Positions 8,100 through 17,242 of a DNA stretch of 50,770 bases are shown in pieces. The stretch is from an uncultured Lachnospiraceae bacterium. GTDB taxonomy: Bacteria > Bacillota > Clostridia > Lachnospirales > Lachnospiraceae. A program made the translations under genes and the position numbers. The notes under the pieces are model-generated. The model was given only the letters and a program-made list of their open reading frames with translations, made no database searches and was not told the origin of the DNA. Positions within the stretch are counted from its first letter, which is position 1. Every line of letters begins with the position of its first letter. The stretch covers positions 1 to 50,770 of the forward strand of contig CAMXPV010000029.1 of the NCBI GenBank assembly GCA_947245585.1, read 5' to 3'.

Positions 8100-8504
8100 T
8101 TAAATAATGACCGCTCCGTCTATGTTTGTGAATACATTCTCATCGGCCTCCGTCTGATCCATCGCCGTGATGACCGTCTGATTCGGTACACTCACGATAA
8201 ACGCGAGGGAATCTACCATGACCAACGATTCTTTTATCCCCTTCGCCGAAGCTTTGGCTGCCCCCAAGTTCAGGCGCTCCACCTGATCCTCGGTCAGTTC
8301 AATATTTCTGTCTGTCAACCGGTTTGCCGCATGTTTGGAAAATCTGACTTCCCCGGGCTGCTGCATCCCGTCCGTCTTCGTCGACAGAATATCCCGGAAG
8401 CTTATGCCTCCCTGCGCAGGCGCTCCATCCTTGGATCTGCCCGTCTTTAAATATTGATCCTGCAGCTGTTCTATCGAAGGAAAAGAACTGCCTTGAATCT
8501 TCAT
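8100..8504 (-). CDS. Flagellar operon protein, TIGR02530 type
   Basis: 134 residues. The segment from about residue 50 to the end, VRFSKHAANRLTDRNIEL, RLNLGAAKASAKGIKESLV and VSVPNQTVITAMD, matches my memory of the small flagellar operon family TIGR02530, found between flgD and flgE in clostridia and Bacillus relatives. No biochemical role is established that I can state. The N-terminal 45 residues look disordered. Shine-Dalgarno GGGAGGAG lies close before the ATG. Its fixed position beside the hook-cap gene suggests a role in hook assembly, but that is inference. Confidence 0.82.
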   Translation of the reverse strand: MKIQGSSFPSIEQLQDQYLKTGRSKDGAPAQGGISFRDILSTKTDGMQQPGEVRFSKHAANRLTDRNIELTEDQVERLNLGAAKASAKGIKESLVMVDSLAFIVSVPNQTVITAMDQTEADENVFTNIDGAVII

Positions 8505-8543
8505 AATCTCTCCTCCCTGAGATAGCCATCTTTCCTATGGCAA

Positions 8544-9275
8544 TTACTTGTCACCGGAGATGTCCGTGTCCTTATCGGCATCCTTATCCGAATCTTTATC
8601 GGAATCTTCATCCGAATCACCCTTGTTTGCCTCGGCAATCGCCACCAGATCCTTCATCTTCTTCACATACTTCTTCATGACAGCCACCTGCTCATCCGTC
8701 AGGAAGGTCTTCTGGTAATCGGTCATGCCCTGATACATCTCATCCAGTTTCTCTACTTTCTCCCTGTCGGCCGTGGTCAAATCCTCGATCTTAGGAAGTT
8801 TGTTGTAGATATTCAGCCAGTTTGCTCCCAACTTGTAAGCTTCCAGATAAGTGGGATCCGCCACTGTATCCAGATCGTCCATGGAATACAGCTCCCCGTT
8901 TATGGAGAGATATGCCTTATTCTTCTCGTAAACCACATAGTCCACGTTACCCTGCACATCGACCGTTCTGCCCTGGCCGTCCGTCACCTTCAAAAGCACC
9001 GTCTGCCCTACTAAGGAAGAAGCCCTGAAAAGATCCATGGATGCGCTCATGTTCTGCATCTGCTCCAATTCTGAGAATGTCGCAAACTGGGAAATATACT
9101 CCGTGTTGGAAGTGGGCTCCAGAGGATCCTGGTACTTCATCTGTGCCACCAAGAGCTGCAAGAATGCGTCCTTATCCAAACTGTCGTTGGACTTTTTCTT
9201 AGTCGCCTCCGCCAGAGAAGCAGCGGAATTGGATTCCACAAATTTGCCGTCTTCTACTTTCTGTACTACTCCCAT
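8544..9275 (-). CDS. flgD: Flagellar hook capping protein FlgD
   Basis: 243 residues. The conserved N-terminal FlgD domain is clear: LDKDAFLQLLVAQMKYQDPL, EPTSNTEYISQFATFSELEQ, then SLVGQTVLLKV. FlgD caps the growing hook and is replaced after hook completion. After the short core there is a lineage-specific helical segment and a very acidic tail (residues 220-243) built of Asp-Ser-Asp-Lys repeats; the usual FlgD Ig-like domains are reduced. The ATG at 9273-9275 has AAAGGAG eight bases upstream, better than the in-frame GTG at 9284. Confidence 0.92.
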   Translation of the reverse strand: MGVVQKVEDGKFVESNSAASLAEATKKKSNDSLDKDAFLQLLVAQMKYQDPLEPTSNTEYISQFATFSELEQMQNMSASMDLFRASSLVGQTVLLKVTDGQGRTVDVQGNVDYVVYEKNKAYLSINGELYSMDDLDTVADPTYLEAYKLGANWLNIYNKLPKIEDLTTADREKVEKLDEMYQGMTDYQKTFLTDEQVAVMKKYVKKMKDLVAIAEANKGDSDEDSDKDSDKDADKDTDISGDK

Positions 9276-9302
9276 AACTCTCACTCCTTTCTTTTGGTTA
9301 TC

Positions 9303-10817
9303 TTATGCCGTATAGTCTACCGTGTTGCCGTTTGCCTGCATCATTTCCACCGCAATCCGCTCCGAATCGTCGAGCTCCTCAAGACCTTCCTCCTCCATCT
9401 CATCAAGATTCAGATTGATCCTTCTGGCGTTTTTCTTCGCGCCTTCGTTCTCCTGATCGGCCGCTTCCTGCTGCTCCCCGTACTGGTCGTTGTAGGCATG
9501 GCTCGCGACTGTGACTTCCACAGCCTCCACCTTGATGCCCTGCTCCTCAAACTGTTCCTTGAGTTGAATCATCTGGGTTTCCAAAACCGCCTTCACCGTC
9601 TCGTTCTGTGCAGCAAACTGCGCTGTGATAACCCCGTCCTTCGCCGCCAACTGTACATGTACCGTGCCAAGGCTTGCGGGATGTAACTGCATCTCCAACT
9701 CCTGTGTCTCCGGTTTGATGTTAATCTTCATGTACTCGACGATCTGATCCATGATCTGATTCGTCTCCGGCTGTGTGTATACCGGCCGCTCCACCGGCGC
9801 TTCCACTTCCTCGGTGCGTCCCCCCGTCAGGTTCTGTAAGAAAGCGTTTGCAGCATTCTGTCCCGCATTGCCCTCCTCCTTATACCCTGTGTCGGCTTCG
9901 TTCCCCTTCTTTGCAAGAGGCGCTGCCTCGGGTTTCGCCGTGTCTGTCACCTGTTCGCTGACGTGTTTCTGTCCGCTCGCATCATCGACAGTCACCTTGA
10001 TCTGCACTGTGCCCCCGTCTTTCTCCACGGACACCGCATAGTCTTTCATGCCCTCCACGCTCACCTCAGGCTCTTCGCCCACAGGCGCTGTTACAGGCTC
10101 CTGTGTCTCCACAGGCTGTTTCTGTTCCGCGCTGATCTCACTAAGCAGCGCTTTCAGCTCATCTGCATCCAGTCCCAACTCCTCCTGAAGCACCCCCAAC
10201 GTGTCGTTCACCTTTCCGAAGAGTTGCTGTAAATTATTGTACAGAGTCTCATTCGTCACCAGAGACAACTCGTCTGTGCTGTCCGTCAAATTGAGTAACA
10301 GCTGTTTCAGGTTTGTGGGATCAAAGAGATCTACCGCCGTAAGTCCAAGAATTTCCATGACTTCTTCCACCTTTTCGATGGGAATGTCAAGCACTTTGGA
10401 AACTTCTTCCACAAGCTCTCCTGCCGCTTCTTCCACATCCTCGCGAACCTCGGCATCCTGTGCGTTTCCTTCCTGCACTGCGGATGTCTCGCCTTTTTCA
10501 TCCTGCGATACAGCGCCATTATCATCTTTGGCAGATGTGTCTTCAGGCTTCCTGGTCTCGGTCGTCTGCGCCGCATTTTCCTGCTTCACTGTGTCCTTCG
10601 TCTGCACGATTTCCTGCGCGTTTCCGACTGCTGCCTGCTTGGGCGGACCCGCCTGCGCATTGGACGGCTGCGGTTTCTGCGTCGCGTTAAGCTTTACGCT
10701 CATCTTATCCATGAGCTTGTCAAAGCGCTCCTGCGCGATCTCTTCCGGCTTCACAGATGTCTGACTGCCCTGAGCCGTCCCTAAGGCTCCCAGAGCGTTT
10801 ACATTGTTTACCGTCAT
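9303..10817 (-). CDS. fliK: Flagellar hook-length control protein FliK
   Basis: 504 residues. Most of the protein is a low-complexity, Glu/Thr/Ala/Gln-rich ruler region, as expected for FliK. The C-terminal Flg_hook domain (about residues 360-440) is well conserved: INIKPETQELEMQLHPASLG, TVHVQLAAKDGVITAQFAAQ, and QLKEQFEEQGIKVEAVEVTV. FliK measures hook length during export and switches FlhB specificity. The ATG at 10815-10817 is the best start; GGAGG lies 12 bases upstream, a little far. A 161-base gap with a possible sigma-D -10 precedes it. Confidence 0.9.
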   Translation of the reverse strand: MTVNNVNALGALGTAQGSQTSVKPEEIAQERFDKLMDKMSVKLNATQKPQPSNAQAGPPKQAAVGNAQEIVQTKDTVKQENAAQTTETRKPEDTSAKDDNGAVSQDEKGETSAVQEGNAQDAEVREDVEEAAGELVEEVSKVLDIPIEKVEEVMEILGLTAVDLFDPTNLKQLLLNLTDSTDELSLVTNETLYNNLQQLFGKVNDTLGVLQEELGLDADELKALLSEISAEQKQPVETQEPVTAPVGEEPEVSVEGMKDYAVSVEKDGGTVQIKVTVDDASGQKHVSEQVTDTAKPEAAPLAKKGNEADTGYKEEGNAGQNAANAFLQNLTGGRTEEVEAPVERPVYTQPETNQIMDQIVEYMKINIKPETQELEMQLHPASLGTVHVQLAAKDGVITAQFAAQNETVKAVLETQMIQLKEQFEEQGIKVEAVEVTVASHAYNDQYGEQQEAADQENEGAKKNARRINLNLDEMEEEGLEELDDSERIAVEMMQANGNTVDYTA

Positions 10818-10876
10818 TCCTGTTTCTTTCCTCCTTTCTGCAGTTTTCAAGGTTCTTAAAGCTGTATATATGACAT

Positions 10877-10895
10877 GTGCTTTCGCACATGAAAT
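10877..10895. other. Small tetraloop hairpin before fliK
   Basis: On the minus strand CATGTGC-GAAA-GCACATG forms a perfect seven-base-pair stem with a GAAA tetraloop in the ylxF-fliK gap. It is not followed by a T-tract, so it is not a standard terminator; it may be an RNA-processing or stability element within the operon. Confidence 0.55.
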
Positions 10896-10907
10896 ATATC
10901 ATTAAAT

Positions 10908-10915
10908 ATATCGGC
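10908..10915 (-). promoter_or_regulatory. Sigma-D-like -10 before fliK
   Basis: GCCGATAT on the minus strand equals the Bacillus sigma-D -10 consensus at all eight positions. The -35 region 15-16 bases upstream is not a good match to TAAA. It lies about 90 bases upstream of the fliK start. I treat it as a candidate internal promoter only. Confidence 0.35.
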
Positions 10916-10978
10916 CATTTCCCGCTGTCAGTAAAGCGGTTTTTCTGAAAATATGCAAAGTTTCCGGATTTTGGCCGT

Positions 10979-11860
10979 TTATGAATCGGGATCCATAATC
11001 CGGGTCAGTCTGGCCGCCGTCTCGGCATCCATGGCCCCCAGAATATTGCCGCGGTCCTCCGCGCTCATCTGGTCCAGAATCTTAGCCGCAAGATCAAGAT
11101 CATCCGTCATCGCCTCAAAAATAGCAGCCGCAGCTTTGGGTTTCATCTCCGCGTAAGCCTGAGCGTAATCCTTAATTTCCTGATCCACTTCCTGCTGCTG
11201 GATCACCTGCTTATAGAGATATTCCGCGGTAGTCGGGTCCATCGTCTGATAGTATTTCACATATTCGTCCGCGCCGGGCCCTTTCTCGGCGTAAACCACT
11301 TCCTCGTAAAACTCGGTCTTGATGCGCTCAAACTCCACCTGCGCATCCTCAAAAGTCTGCAGCCTTTCGATCTCCGCCCTAAGCTCCTCCAACTGTTCGG
11401 AGTCCACGGAACTGGCCGCCTGCGCGTCCTCCAACTGTAACTCCAACTCTTTGATATAGTCCACCGCCTCGCGCAGACTGGTGTAACCGCCGTAGGAATC
11501 CTCCTCATCCGTCGTCACCGTGGAATCCGACGGCAGGATTTTGTTAACCACCGGCACGTCCTTTAAAAGCGGCGTAAGTACACTTGATCCGAAACCGCCC
11601 ACATCCAACTTAATCAACAGACAAAGAATTGCAATCCAGATAATTACAATAACAAGTGTTACTAAAAATACGGAAACACCGCCCTCGCCATCAAGCCTCT
11701 CCTCCTGCTCGTCAAGTTCTCTGGCGCGCTGCTTTGCTTCCTTTTTCTGGGCCTTTCGGTCGGCCTTCATCTTATTGCGTTCTTCTTTCAGCCTCTTTTT
11801 CTCGGCCTTTTCATCAATCGGGGGCTGCATGCCCATATTCATTGCTTGTTCCGTCGCCAT
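10979..11860 (-). CDS. YlxF/MotE-like flagellar protein with MgtE_N-type domain
   Basis: 293 residues. A charged N-terminal region of Lys/Glu/Arg repeats (residues 15-58) is followed by one membrane helix (VFLVTLVIVIIWIAILCLLI), a coiled coil (residues 125-190), and a C-terminal helical domain with MKPKAAAAIFEAMTDDLDLA, AKILDQMSAEDRGNILGAMD and AARLTRIM, the MgtE intracellular-domain fold. Proteins of this architecture lie between fliJ and fliK in Firmicutes (YlxF in Bacillus) and resemble MotE, a chaperone for stator protein MotC in rhizobia. Here the exact role is unknown. The start is the ATG at 11858-11860 with AAAGGA eight bases upstream; it overlaps the fliJ end by 47 bases. Confidence 0.8.
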   Translation of the reverse strand: MATEQAMNMGMQPPIDEKAEKKRLKEERNKMKADRKAQKKEAKQRARELDEQEERLDGEGGVSVFLVTLVIVIIWIAILCLLIKLDVGGFGSSVLTPLLKDVPVVNKILPSDSTVTTDEEDSYGGYTSLREAVDYIKELELQLEDAQAASSVDSEQLEELRAEIERLQTFEDAQVEFERIKTEFYEEVVYAEKGPGADEYVKYYQTMDPTTAEYLYKQVIQQQEVDQEIKDYAQAYAEMKPKAAAAIFEAMTDDLDLAAKILDQMSAEDRGNILGAMDAETAARLTRIMDPDS

Positions 11861-12314
11861 TTCCGCTTTCCTTTCCACGCTGCCCATAGGTGTAGCTCGT
11901 CAACTCATCCACAACCTTGGCCTCGGCTGCCTTCTCCTCCTCCAAAAACTGGACAAGCGCCTTCTCCTTGAGCTTCTCGTGCATCTTGCGTTCCTGCATG
12001 ATCTCCGTCAGTTTCTGTCTCGCAAGCTCTACAACTTCCGCGGCCTTCGCCACCTCGATCCGCTGTGCCACAATCAGTTCGTCCATGATAAGCACGGCAT
12101 TGCGGTTGTCCCGCAGATCGTTCACACTGATGGCATTTTCGCGCATCCGTCTGCCCTCTTCCAGATAGGCAGCCTTCCGGTCGATCAACCTCTGCAGCTT
12201 TTCCTGCTCCTCATTCAGAGCCATCTGGGCTTTCCCAAGCTCCATCTTCGCCTGCGTTTCAAGTTGGTATTTGATATCCAGAATGCTCTGCATCCTGTAC
12301 TTGAATTTCGCCAT
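11814..12314 (-). CDS. fliJ: Flagellar export chaperone FliJ
   Basis: 166 residues, nearly all predicted coiled coil: FKYRMQSILDIKYQLETQAK, ELGKAQMALNEEQEKLQRLI and LVQFLEEEKAAEAKVVDELT. This is the FliJ pattern (the shared YRLQ-type N-terminus and two antiparallel helices). FliJ binds the FliI ATPase ring and FlhA and promotes export. The C-terminal 20 residues (GQRGKESGNGDG) are disordered and encoded in the overlap with the ylxF-like gene. GGGGTGA lies seven bases before the ATG. Low sequence complexity lowers certainty slightly, but context is firm. Confidence 0.88.
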   Translation of the reverse strand: MAKFKYRMQSILDIKYQLETQAKMELGKAQMALNEEQEKLQRLIDRKAAYLEEGRRMRENAISVNDLRDNRNAVLIMDELIVAQRIEVAKAAEVVELARQKLTEIMQERKMHEKLKEKALVQFLEEEKAAEAKVVDELTSYTYGQRGKESGNGDGTSNEYGHAAPD

Positions 12315-12338
12315 GGCCGGTCACCCCTTACTTCGCCA

Positions 12339-13658
12339 TTATTCTTCTGCTTCCGCAAAGAGCTCCCGCAGCATATCCACCGCTTCCTCATACTCGTACT
12401 TTGAATCCACATCCTGCATCAGAAATTCGTTCACCGCCTCTATTTTTGCAATGGCATAATCAATATTCCTGTTGCTTCCGCTCTTATAAGCGCCGATATT
12501 AATCAGATCTTCCGCCTCGTTGTAGGTGGCGAGCACATTTTTCAACTTGCCCGCAAGACTCTTGTGCTCCTTGTTCACAATCTGGCTCATGCATCTGGAA
12601 ATACTCTGTAACACATCGATCGCCGGATAGTGATTCTGATGCGCCAGCCTTCTGTTTAACATGATATGGCCGTCCAGAATACTTCTGGCCGTGTCCGTAA
12701 TCGGCTCGTTCATGTCGTCGCCGTCCACCAGAACGGTATATAACCCGGTGATCGATCCCACCGCCGCGCAGCCGGCCCGCTCCAAAAGTCTTGGCATCTC
12801 CGAGTACACACTGGGAGGATACCCTCTTGACACCGGCGGTTCCCCGCTGGCAAGCCCGATTTCACGCTGCGCCATGGAAAAACGGGTCAGGGAGTCCATC
12901 ATCAACAAAACGTCCTTGCCCTGATCCCTGAAATATTCTGCAATCGCACAGGCGGTCTTCGCCGCCTTGTTTCTCTCAAGGGCCGATTTATCCGAAGTGG
13001 CCACCACCACCACGGAACGGCGCATACCCTCCTCGCCCAGATCCCGTTCCACAAACTCGCGCACCTCTCTGCCCCGCTCCCCGATCAGAGCGATCACATT
13101 GATGTCCGCCTTGGTATTTCGCGCGAACATACCCATCAGCGTGGATTTTCCCACACCGGAACCCGCAAAAATACCGATACGCTGGCCTTTTCCAACCGTC
13201 ATCAGACCGTCTATCGCCTTCACGCCCAGAGGAAGCACCTCCGAGATAATCTTTCTGCTCATGGCATCCGGCGGCTGCGCCTCCACACTGTAAGGCACGC
13301 CCGGCATATACTCGCCGTCGATCCTGCCAAGCCCGTCAAGAACCTTTCCAAGAAGCTCCTCGCTCACATTCACGGTCAAGGGATTTCCTGTGTTCTCCAC
13401 GATACACCCGAGGCCGATACCGTCCGTCTTGTCGCAGGGCATCAAAAGAGTTTTGCGTTCCTTAAATCCAACCACCTCAGCCGTGATTGGCGGATACTCC
13501 TCATCCACGGGATAGATGATGCACAAATCCCCGAGTTTTGCCTCGGGGCCCGCAGACTCGATGGTAAGACCCACCACATTCTCTACCCTGCCTTTTTTCC
13601 GAAAGAAGGTATCGTCCTTTATGCTGCTGTATTTATAAAAATTAATTGCTGTGTTCAT
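12339..13658 (-). CDS. fliI: Flagellum-specific ATPase FliI
   Basis: 439 residues, the family norm. The Walker A loop is GIFAGSGVGKSTLMGMFARN, Walker B is near DVLLMMDSLTRFSMAQREIG, and GEPPVSRGYPPSVYSEMPRL is the F1-like catalytic signature. FliI forms a hexamer with FliH and FliJ that powers or regulates entry of substrates into the flagellar export gate. Alternative families (Rho, F1 beta, type III InvC) are excluded by context. Its Shine-Dalgarno is weak (AGAAAG), and it starts 24 bases after the fliH stop. Confidence 0.97.
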   Translation of the reverse strand: MNTAINFYKYSSIKDDTFFRKKGRVENVVGLTIESAGPEAKLGDLCIIYPVDEEYPPITAEVVGFKERKTLLMPCDKTDGIGLGCIVENTGNPLTVNVSEELLGKVLDGLGRIDGEYMPGVPYSVEAQPPDAMSRKIISEVLPLGVKAIDGLMTVGKGQRIGIFAGSGVGKSTLMGMFARNTKADINVIALIGERGREVREFVERDLGEEGMRRSVVVVATSDKSALERNKAAKTACAIAEYFRDQGKDVLLMMDSLTRFSMAQREIGLASGEPPVSRGYPPSVYSEMPRLLERAGCAAVGSITGLYTVLVDGDDMNEPITDTARSILDGHIMLNRRLAHQNHYPAIDVLQSISRCMSQIVNKEHKSLAGKLKNVLATYNEAEDLINIGAYKSGSNRNIDYAIAKIEAVNEFLMQDVDSKYEYEEAVDMLRELFAEAEE

Positions 13659-13682
13659 TCGACGCTTCTTTCTGCCGTATCA

Positions 13683-14564
13683 TTAAACCTTTTCATAGGA
13701 TAACGCCTGTAACTTTTTGGTCAGTTCCTCCAACTGCGTGCCCAGGCCGCAGTCGAAGATGCCGCCGTCCGTCTCAATCAGGCAGTCTCCCTTGCCGAGG
13801 GCAATATCCTCTATAATCTCGATCAGTCCCCTGCCTGCCACAGCGCCCTCCATAAGGGTCTGCTTCTGCATGTTGACATACGGGTAATCCTCCGCCGACA
13901 CATGCACGATGAAGGTTTTACTGCTCTCCACCTTGCGCAGGGTCGAGTCGATCAAATGGACCAGAATGTCCCTGTTATCCGAGAGATCCACGCCGAAAAT
14001 ATGGCTGTACACATCGGTAATGGTATCGATAAACCGGGGCTCCAGATTTTCCAATAGATCGTCAAACTCCGCCTCAAGCTGCTGTCTTCTCTCCGCCAGC
14101 TCCTGCTTCAGACCGTCCGCCTCCGCCATGCCCCTTGCATAGCCCTCGTCGTATCCCTGTCTCGTTCCTTCCTCAACCGCATTGGCTCTCTGCACCTCAG
14201 CGTCGTGGCGGGCCTGTGTCTCAATCTCTAAAGCCTGCGCCCTTGCCTCGGCCAAAATGCGTTCCGCCTCAGCCTCGGCCGCCTCTCTGCTGGCCTCCGC
14301 CTCCTTGGCCTTAATCACATTGCCTGCGCCCTCACCGTCGTCAAACAGGGCATCCAGTTCTTCTCCGGCGATACCGCCCACAAACTCCGCCGCTTCTCCC
14401 TCCCCTTCTTCCTCCTCGAAAGAAGGCGCTGCAGCAGCATTCGCCCGGCGGATATTTTCCCACTCCTCGATACGCTCCGCAACGAGATTGTTGCTGTCTA
14501 TCACACACTTCTCTTCGCCGTCCACTCTGACCCAGCCGGCCTTATATAAAGTTCTTGGCTTCAT
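13683..14564 (-). CDS. fliH: Flagellar assembly protein FliH
   Basis: About 293 residues: an acidic N-terminal part, a long Ala/Glu helix from residue 95 to 150 (AEAEASREAAEAEAERILAE), and a C-terminal FliH domain (ITDVYSHIFGVDLSDNRDIL, VHVSAEDYPYVNMQ, GDCLIETDGGIFDCGLGTQL). FliH holds and inhibits the FliI ATPase and links it to the C-ring. The start is uncertain. The ATG at 14562-14564 begins one base after the fliG stop, but the in-frame TTG at 14571-14573 has GGAGG 11 bases upstream; the difference is three residues. Confidence 0.9.
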   Translation of the reverse strand: MKPRTLYKAGWVRVDGEEKCVIDSNNLVAERIEEWENIRRANAAAAPSFEEEEGEGEAAEFVGGIAGEELDALFDDGEGAGNVIKAKEAEASREAAEAEAERILAEARAQALEIETQARHDAEVQRANAVEEGTRQGYDEGYARGMAEADGLKQELAERRQQLEAEFDDLLENLEPRFIDTITDVYSHIFGVDLSDNRDILVHLIDSTLRKVESSKTFIVHVSAEDYPYVNMQKQTLMEGAVAGRGLIEIIEDIALGKGDCLIETDGGIFDCGLGTQLEELTKKLQALSYEKV

Positions 14565-14565
14565 C

Positions 14566-15585
14566 TTAAACAATGATCTCGTCACCTCCGCCTCTGGAGA
14601 TAACAATTTCAGCAGCGTCTTCCAGTTTCCTGATGATGTTTACAATCTTTTGCTGCGCTTCCTCCACGTCCTTCATACGGACAGGACCCATAAATTCCAT
14701 ATCTTCCTTGATCATAACCGCAAGACGTTTGGAGAGGTTGTTGAAAATGGCATTCTGCACCTCTTCATTGGAGCCCTTAAGGGCGATCGCCAGATCGGAA
14801 TTATCCACATCACGCAGCACACGCTGAATCGCACGGTCGTCCAAAAGCAGGATATCCTCGAAGACGAACATCTTCTTCCTGATCTCGTCCGCAAGTTCCG
14901 GCTCCTCGATCTCCAAAGTCTCCATGATATGTTTCTCCGTACCACGGTCCACCGTATTCAAAATTTCCACGACAGCATCCACGCCGCCGATAATCGTGTA
15001 ATCCTGATTCACTAAGGATGACAGTTTGGATTCCAAGACCTTCTCCACTTCCTTGATCACGTCCGGACTCGTCCGGTCCATCACTGCAATACGTTTGGTT
15101 ACGTCCGCCTGTCTGTCCGGCGGGAGCGCCGACACGATGATCGCCGCCTGTCCCGGCGCAAGATAGGACAAGATAAGCGCGATGGTCTGCGGGTGTTCGT
15201 CCTGAATAAAGTTTAACAGCTGCGCCGCATCCGCCTTTCTGACAAACTCGAAAGGCTTCACCTGCAGGGATGCCGTCAGCTTGCCAATCACGTCCATCGC
15301 CTTCTCTGCACCGAAGGACTTCTCCAAAAGCTCCTTGGCGTAGTTGATACCGCCTTCTGCGATATACTGCTGTGCCAGGCACACCTGATAAAATTCGTTG
15401 ATGATACTCTCCTTGAGCTGCGGCGTAACGTTTCTCGTGTTCGCAATCTCCAGGGTGAGCTCCTCCACCTCATCTTCCTTGAGGTGTTTAAATATCGCCG
15501 CCGATTTCTCCGGTCCGAGAGCAATCATTAAAATAGCCGCCTTCTGGACTCCGTTAATCTTCTCCTCCGTGGCTCTCGCTGCCAT
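14566..15585 (-). CDS. fliG: Flagellar motor switch protein FliG
   Basis: 339 residues. The N-terminal FliG domain starts with INGVQKAAILMIALGPEKSA, the middle domain has DEHPQTIALILSYLAPGQAA, and the C-terminal torque domain has MFVFEDILLLDDRAIQRVLR with the charged residues that meet MotA. FliG links the MS ring (FliF) to FliM and takes the stator force. Shine-Dalgarno GGGGGTAGG lies before the ATG, four bases after the fliF stop. No anomalies were seen. Confidence 0.98.
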   Translation of the reverse strand: MAARATEEKINGVQKAAILMIALGPEKSAAIFKHLKEDEVEELTLEIANTRNVTPQLKESIINEFYQVCLAQQYIAEGGINYAKELLEKSFGAEKAMDVIGKLTASLQVKPFEFVRKADAAQLLNFIQDEHPQTIALILSYLAPGQAAIIVSALPPDRQADVTKRIAVMDRTSPDVIKEVEKVLESKLSSLVNQDYTIIGGVDAVVEILNTVDRGTEKHIMETLEIEEPELADEIRKKMFVFEDILLLDDRAIQRVLRDVDNSDLAIALKGSNEEVQNAIFNNLSKRLAVMIKEDMEFMGPVRMKDVEEAQQKIVNIIRKLEDAAEIVISRGGGDEIIV

Positions 15586-15590
15586 TTATC

Positions 15591-17195
15591 CTACCCCCAG
15601 TCTTCATTTAACCAGTTGCGCAGCAGATTTGCCGCTGCCTCCGGATTCTCTTCCACAAATTTGCTGACAAGTTTTTTCTCGTCAGACTCATTCTCAGAGG
15701 AAATCTCCTCAAGCTGTACGTCAGACTGCAACAGCGTCTCCACAGACAGCTCCTCCTCTTCCTCCTCGTGTTTCTCGCCACGCATACTCCGCAGCACCAC
15801 AAAGGCCAGAAGAGCCAGAATTACGATGATTAAGATAATCTGCAGGATATCCGTAGCCGTAATTGCGGAACCCTCTGCGTCAAAGAAAAGGTTCTCCGTG
15901 TAGGCTACCAGTGTAATGCTATCCTGCGAAATGCCGGTCGCGTTCGCCACCGCATCGTAAAAGGCCTGATCTACCGTAATCGGTGTGCGCGCCGTATTGG
16001 CAAGCTTGTATTCTTCCCAGGTCACGCCGTCCAAAAGGCCCTGTGCATCCGCATCCTCCTCCCGGATCACATTGTACTGGATCAGGGAAGCCGCCAGAGA
16101 GGAAGAGCCGTAGTTGATCACGCCAGAGGGTGTCTCCGTGGTGGTGATGGTCTCGTTTGGCAGATAGTCTCTGGACTCCTCGCTCTGCGTCGAAGAGGAA
16201 TTCGCGTTGTTCTCCAACACATAGGTGGTGTCATCGTCGTTTGAGTCCGTGCCCGGCACACCGCCCGTACCGCTGACATTCTCAGAGTTGAAAATATCCT
16301 CATGGCTCAACACGCCCTGGGTCTGTCCGTCCGCAGGCGTGTAGGTGTGCTCCGTCCGGCTCTGGGTGGAGAAATCAAGCACCAGATTGGGGGACACTTC
16401 CACATTGTCAAATTCGTTCGTGCCAAGAATCACCCTGCGCACGTTGTTGATCATGTTCTTCTCCGCCTCACTCTTTACGGAGAGCTGGGCGTTGGCCATG
16501 CCGGAAGCCGAATAATTCTCGTCCCCCGTAAAGAGCATGTTGCCCTCCGAGTCCATGATGACGATATTGTTGGTCGTATCATTTCCCAATGCCGTAGCGA
16601 TGGCGCGCGCCAAATAGGCCGCGCTCTCCTGGGAGAACTCGTCCTTTAATTCCAAAAGCACCCAAGCCGAAGATTCCTGTTCCTTGGCAATTAACGTCCC
16701 GTCATCCTCCGGAATGTTTAACTTCACCCGGGCATTCTTGATGGCCGTAAACATGGTCAGGAAGTCATTCTCCAACTGCTTTTCCAGATATACCACATGT
16801 TTTTTCTGTTTGTCGGACTCGGTGGTGGAAAAACTGCCGTCCGTCACATTCTCAATGCCATAACCGGCTGCCTGAATGTTGTTTGCGCCAAGCAGCAGAT
16901 TCGCCTGTGAAATATCCTTTTCAAGCACACGCACAATCAGTCCGTCGTCGGAGATCTCGTAGGTCAGTTCCTCTCCCTCCAACAGATCCCGCACCTCTGC
17001 GGCTTCCGCCGTAGTCTCGCATTCCCGAAGCAGTACGTACTGCGGTCTGGTAAGCGCGGTGACAATGGCAACCAACGCAATGATAAGCACCGCCACCACA
17101 CCGACAATCAAGGTTTTTTGTCTGGCCGTAAAGCGATTCCACCACTCCATTATTTTATTTCCAAGTTCTTTTAGTTTCTCTACTATTTTTTCCAC
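15591..17195 (-). CDS. fliF: Flagellar MS-ring protein FliF
   Basis: 534 residues. The N-terminal membrane helix is near residues 28-48 (LIVGVVAVLIIALVAIVTAL) and the C-terminal one near 455-475 (ILQIILIIVILALLAFVVLR). Between them lie the ring-building motifs, including VLEKDISQANLLLGANNIQA, KQLENDFLTMFTAIKNARVK and a Ser/Thr/Asp-rich linker. The last residues (ENPEAAANLLRNWLNEDWG) form the FliG-binding tail. The start is the GTG at 17193-17195, with AAGGAG 11 bases upstream. FliF forms the base on which the export gate and switch are built. Confidence 0.97.
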   Translation of the reverse strand: MEKIVEKLKELGNKIMEWWNRFTARQKTLIVGVVAVLIIALVAIVTALTRPQYVLLRECETTAEAAEVRDLLEGEELTYEISDDGLIVRVLEKDISQANLLLGANNIQAAGYGIENVTDGSFSTTESDKQKKHVVYLEKQLENDFLTMFTAIKNARVKLNIPEDDGTLIAKEQESSAWVLLELKDEFSQESAAYLARAIATALGNDTTNNIVIMDSEGNMLFTGDENYSASGMANAQLSVKSEAEKNMINNVRRVILGTNEFDNVEVSPNLVLDFSTQSRTEHTYTPADGQTQGVLSHEDIFNSENVSGTGGVPGTDSNDDDTTYVLENNANSSSTQSEESRDYLPNETITTTETPSGVINYGSSSLAASLIQYNVIREEDADAQGLLDGVTWEEYKLANTARTPITVDQAFYDAVANATGISQDSITLVAYTENLFFDAEGSAITATDILQIILIIVILALLAFVVLRSMRGEKHEEEEEELSVETLLQSDVQLEEISSENESDEKKLVSKFVEENPEAAANLLRNWLNEDWG

Positions 17196-17242
17196 AGCAA
17201 TTCGATCTCCTTCTGCATCTCCCTCTTACTTGCCAAACAGAA

